64,000 bases of DNA. Source: Atopobiaceae bacterium. GTDB taxonomy: Bacteria; Actinomycetota; Coriobacteriia; Coriobacteriales; Atopobiaceae. This document shows positions 62,878 to 64,000 of the stretch, piece after piece (positions within the stretch are counted from its first letter, which is position 1; every line of letters starts with the position of its first letter). The DNA is taken from positions 2,194,902 through 2,258,901 of the forward strand of contig JAKVOB010000001.1 in the NCBI GenBank assembly GCA_022483015.1, read 5' to 3'. Below the pieces are notes generated by a model. That model worked only from the letters and a program-made list of their open reading frames with translations, was not told the DNA's origin and ran no database searches. Made by a program: the position numbers and the translations under genes.

Positions 62878-64000
62878 CTATGCCCCCAGACACCCTATGG
62901 GAATGACGTAGACGCCATCCTCCCGTTGGTAGGCCTGCTTGCCCAGACCCACGAGCACACCGAGGAACGATGGGGGAACGGTATGCGACGCCTTGTTGCC
63001 GACGACCTTCGCCTGGAGCCTCTTCAGATGGGTCGCCGCCTCCTCGACCTTGTCCTCGCCGAGGTTGACCTCGATGGCAGCCCAGGTGCCATCTGCCTTC
63101 TCGATGATGGCGTCCGCCTCGAGGCCTGAGTCATCACGATAGTAGTGAACTGGCGACGCGGATGCGTCGGGTAAGGCTCGGCCATAGACGATGAGATCTC
63201 GCATGCAGAGGTTCTCGAAGACGAGACCGAACGTCTGCCAGTCATCACGCAACGACCTCTCGCTCATCTGCAACGCTGCGACCGCCAACGACGGGTCTGC
63301 GAGGTAGCGCCGCTCCTTTGTCTGGAACCTCTTGGGGGAACGCGCAGGTGGTGCCCAGCCGCGCACCGGCTCAATGACATAGAGTGATTCGAGCAGCTCG
63401 ATGTAGCGGGAAGCCATTCGCGGGCTCAGCATGGCATCGGCGTCCTCGTCACCATACATGTCGCGCGCCAGTACCTTATAGGTGACGAATTGGCCGAGGT
63501 TTCGAGATAGCGAGAGCAGGAGACGTCGCGCGACATCAGGACGACCACCCTGTGCCGGAACGCTCTGTTGAAACGTCGCTTCGAGATAGTCACGGGCTAT
63601 CCTCTGGGCACGGGCCGGCGGAAGGTCTATGGTCTCTGGCCACCCTCCCCTGCAGCACAGTGAGATGAGCCGCTTGATGTCCATATCACAGTGGACTCGC
63701 TCAAACTTCCCCTCGAACAGACCCGCGAGCGAGACGTCTCCCGTAGAGTCACCAGACTCCTGCAAGGTCATCGGGAGCATACGCACCCTTCCGAACCTCC
63801 CGGCCCCGCTGTGATGGACCTCGTCCTTGTGAGGGGTCGAGGAGCCGGCGAGGATCCAGAGGCCACGAGTGCGACCTGCATCGTCGACCGCATGCCTCAC
63901 CGTGTCCCATATGCGAGGAGCCAGCTGCCACTCGTCTATGACATGCGGCGACGCCCCTTCCAAGACGGAGGTCGGGTCCGCTTGGGCCATAGCAAGGTTC
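62878..64000 (-). CDS. AAA-type ATPase with DUF4143 domain, 5' end outside window
   Basis: About 374 codons of a larger protein; the frame is open through base 64000, so the Walker A region lies beyond the window. The Walker B-like HVIDEWQLAP, the sensor LAGSSTP and the GRFGRVRMLPMTL segment are typical of the AAA_14 plus DUF4143 family. The C-terminal DUF4143 part shows FETLVF-like GLVFENLCMRDL and YYRDDSGLEADAI with a PD-(D/E)xK-like arrangement. Such proteins are common, often strain-variable, and of unknown function. An internal ATG at 63990 is not needed as a start. Confidence 0.85.
   Translation of the reverse strand, partial: NLAMAQADPTSVLEGASPHVIDEWQLAPRIWDTVRHAVDDAGRTRGLWILAGSSTPHKDEVHHSGAGRFGRVRMLPMTLQESGDSTGDVSLAGLFEGKFERVHCDMDIKRLISLCCRGGWPETIDLPPARAQRIARDYLEATFQQSVPAQGGRPDVARRLLLSLSRNLGQFVTYKVLARDMYGDEDADAMLSPRMASRYIELLESLYVIEPVRGWAPPARSPKRFQTKERRYLADPSLAVAALQMSERSLRDDWQTFGLVFENLCMRDLIVYGRALPDASASPVHYYRDDSGLEADAIIEKADGTWAAIEVNLGEDKVEEAATHLKRLQAKVVGNKASHTVPPSFLGVLVGLGKQAYQREDGVYVIPIGCLGA

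Overview
The window is a high-GC (about 65%) stretch of a Gram-positive chromosome. The AGGAGG-type ribosome sites, strong GC3 bias, LPXTG-type surface proteins and overall gene content suggest an anaerobic actinobacterium of class Coriobacteriia, probably an Olsenella/Atopobiaceae-like gut or oral species. The taxonomic call is an inference. No rRNA or tRNA gene was recognised.

Left part (1-31,900): a cation P-type ATPase running off the left edge, a SixA-type phosphatase, and a catalase preceded by five 83-bp tandem palindromic repeats. Then come small housekeeping genes, a secondary alcohol dehydrogenase, a 1781-residue SpaA/Cna-B-type adhesin, a polysaccharide deacetylase, and a complete de novo NAD operon (nadB-nadC-niaR-nadA) whose promoter contains an 18-bp palindrome. 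After these: a glycosyltransferase/phosphodiester glycosidase cluster, a secreted GH5 glycosidase, a cyclase with a ketopantoate reductase-like enzyme, and an amtB-glnK pair with a possible GlnR-type box.

Middle part (32,000-44,500): a DUF3516 helicase, then a TetR-regulated metal module. In this module the P1B ATPase lacks its nucleotide-binding domain, its HMA domain is carried by the next gene, and that gene appears frameshifted relative to a TauE/SafE-like membrane part. Next are a secreted papain-like protease, a RhuM pseudogene inserted at the duplicated 3' end of a HIRAN gene, a metallophosphoesterase and a potassium channel.

CRISPR part (44,505-52,482): a complete type II-C system with cas9, a 53-repeat array, a divergent tracrRNA, cas1 and cas2. 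The array sits between cas9 and cas1 and reads on the minus strand, the same strand as the cas genes. The tracrRNA reads on the plus strand, with an anti-repeat and a clear terminator. The repeats end in an extended -10 motif, as in Neisseria, so each spacer may have its own promoter. Damaged and variant repeats lie at the cas9 end, so new spacers probably enter at the tracrRNA/cas1 end.

Right part (52,600-64,000): a NERD-domain protein divergent from cas9, a fructose-type PTS operon with two class II aldolases and an RpiR regulator, a 39-bp copy of the NERD gene 3' end on the far side of that operon, a large cell-wall subtilase, and a DUF4143-type ATPase running off the right edge. Two different genes in this window thus have their 3' ends duplicated around inserted cargo.
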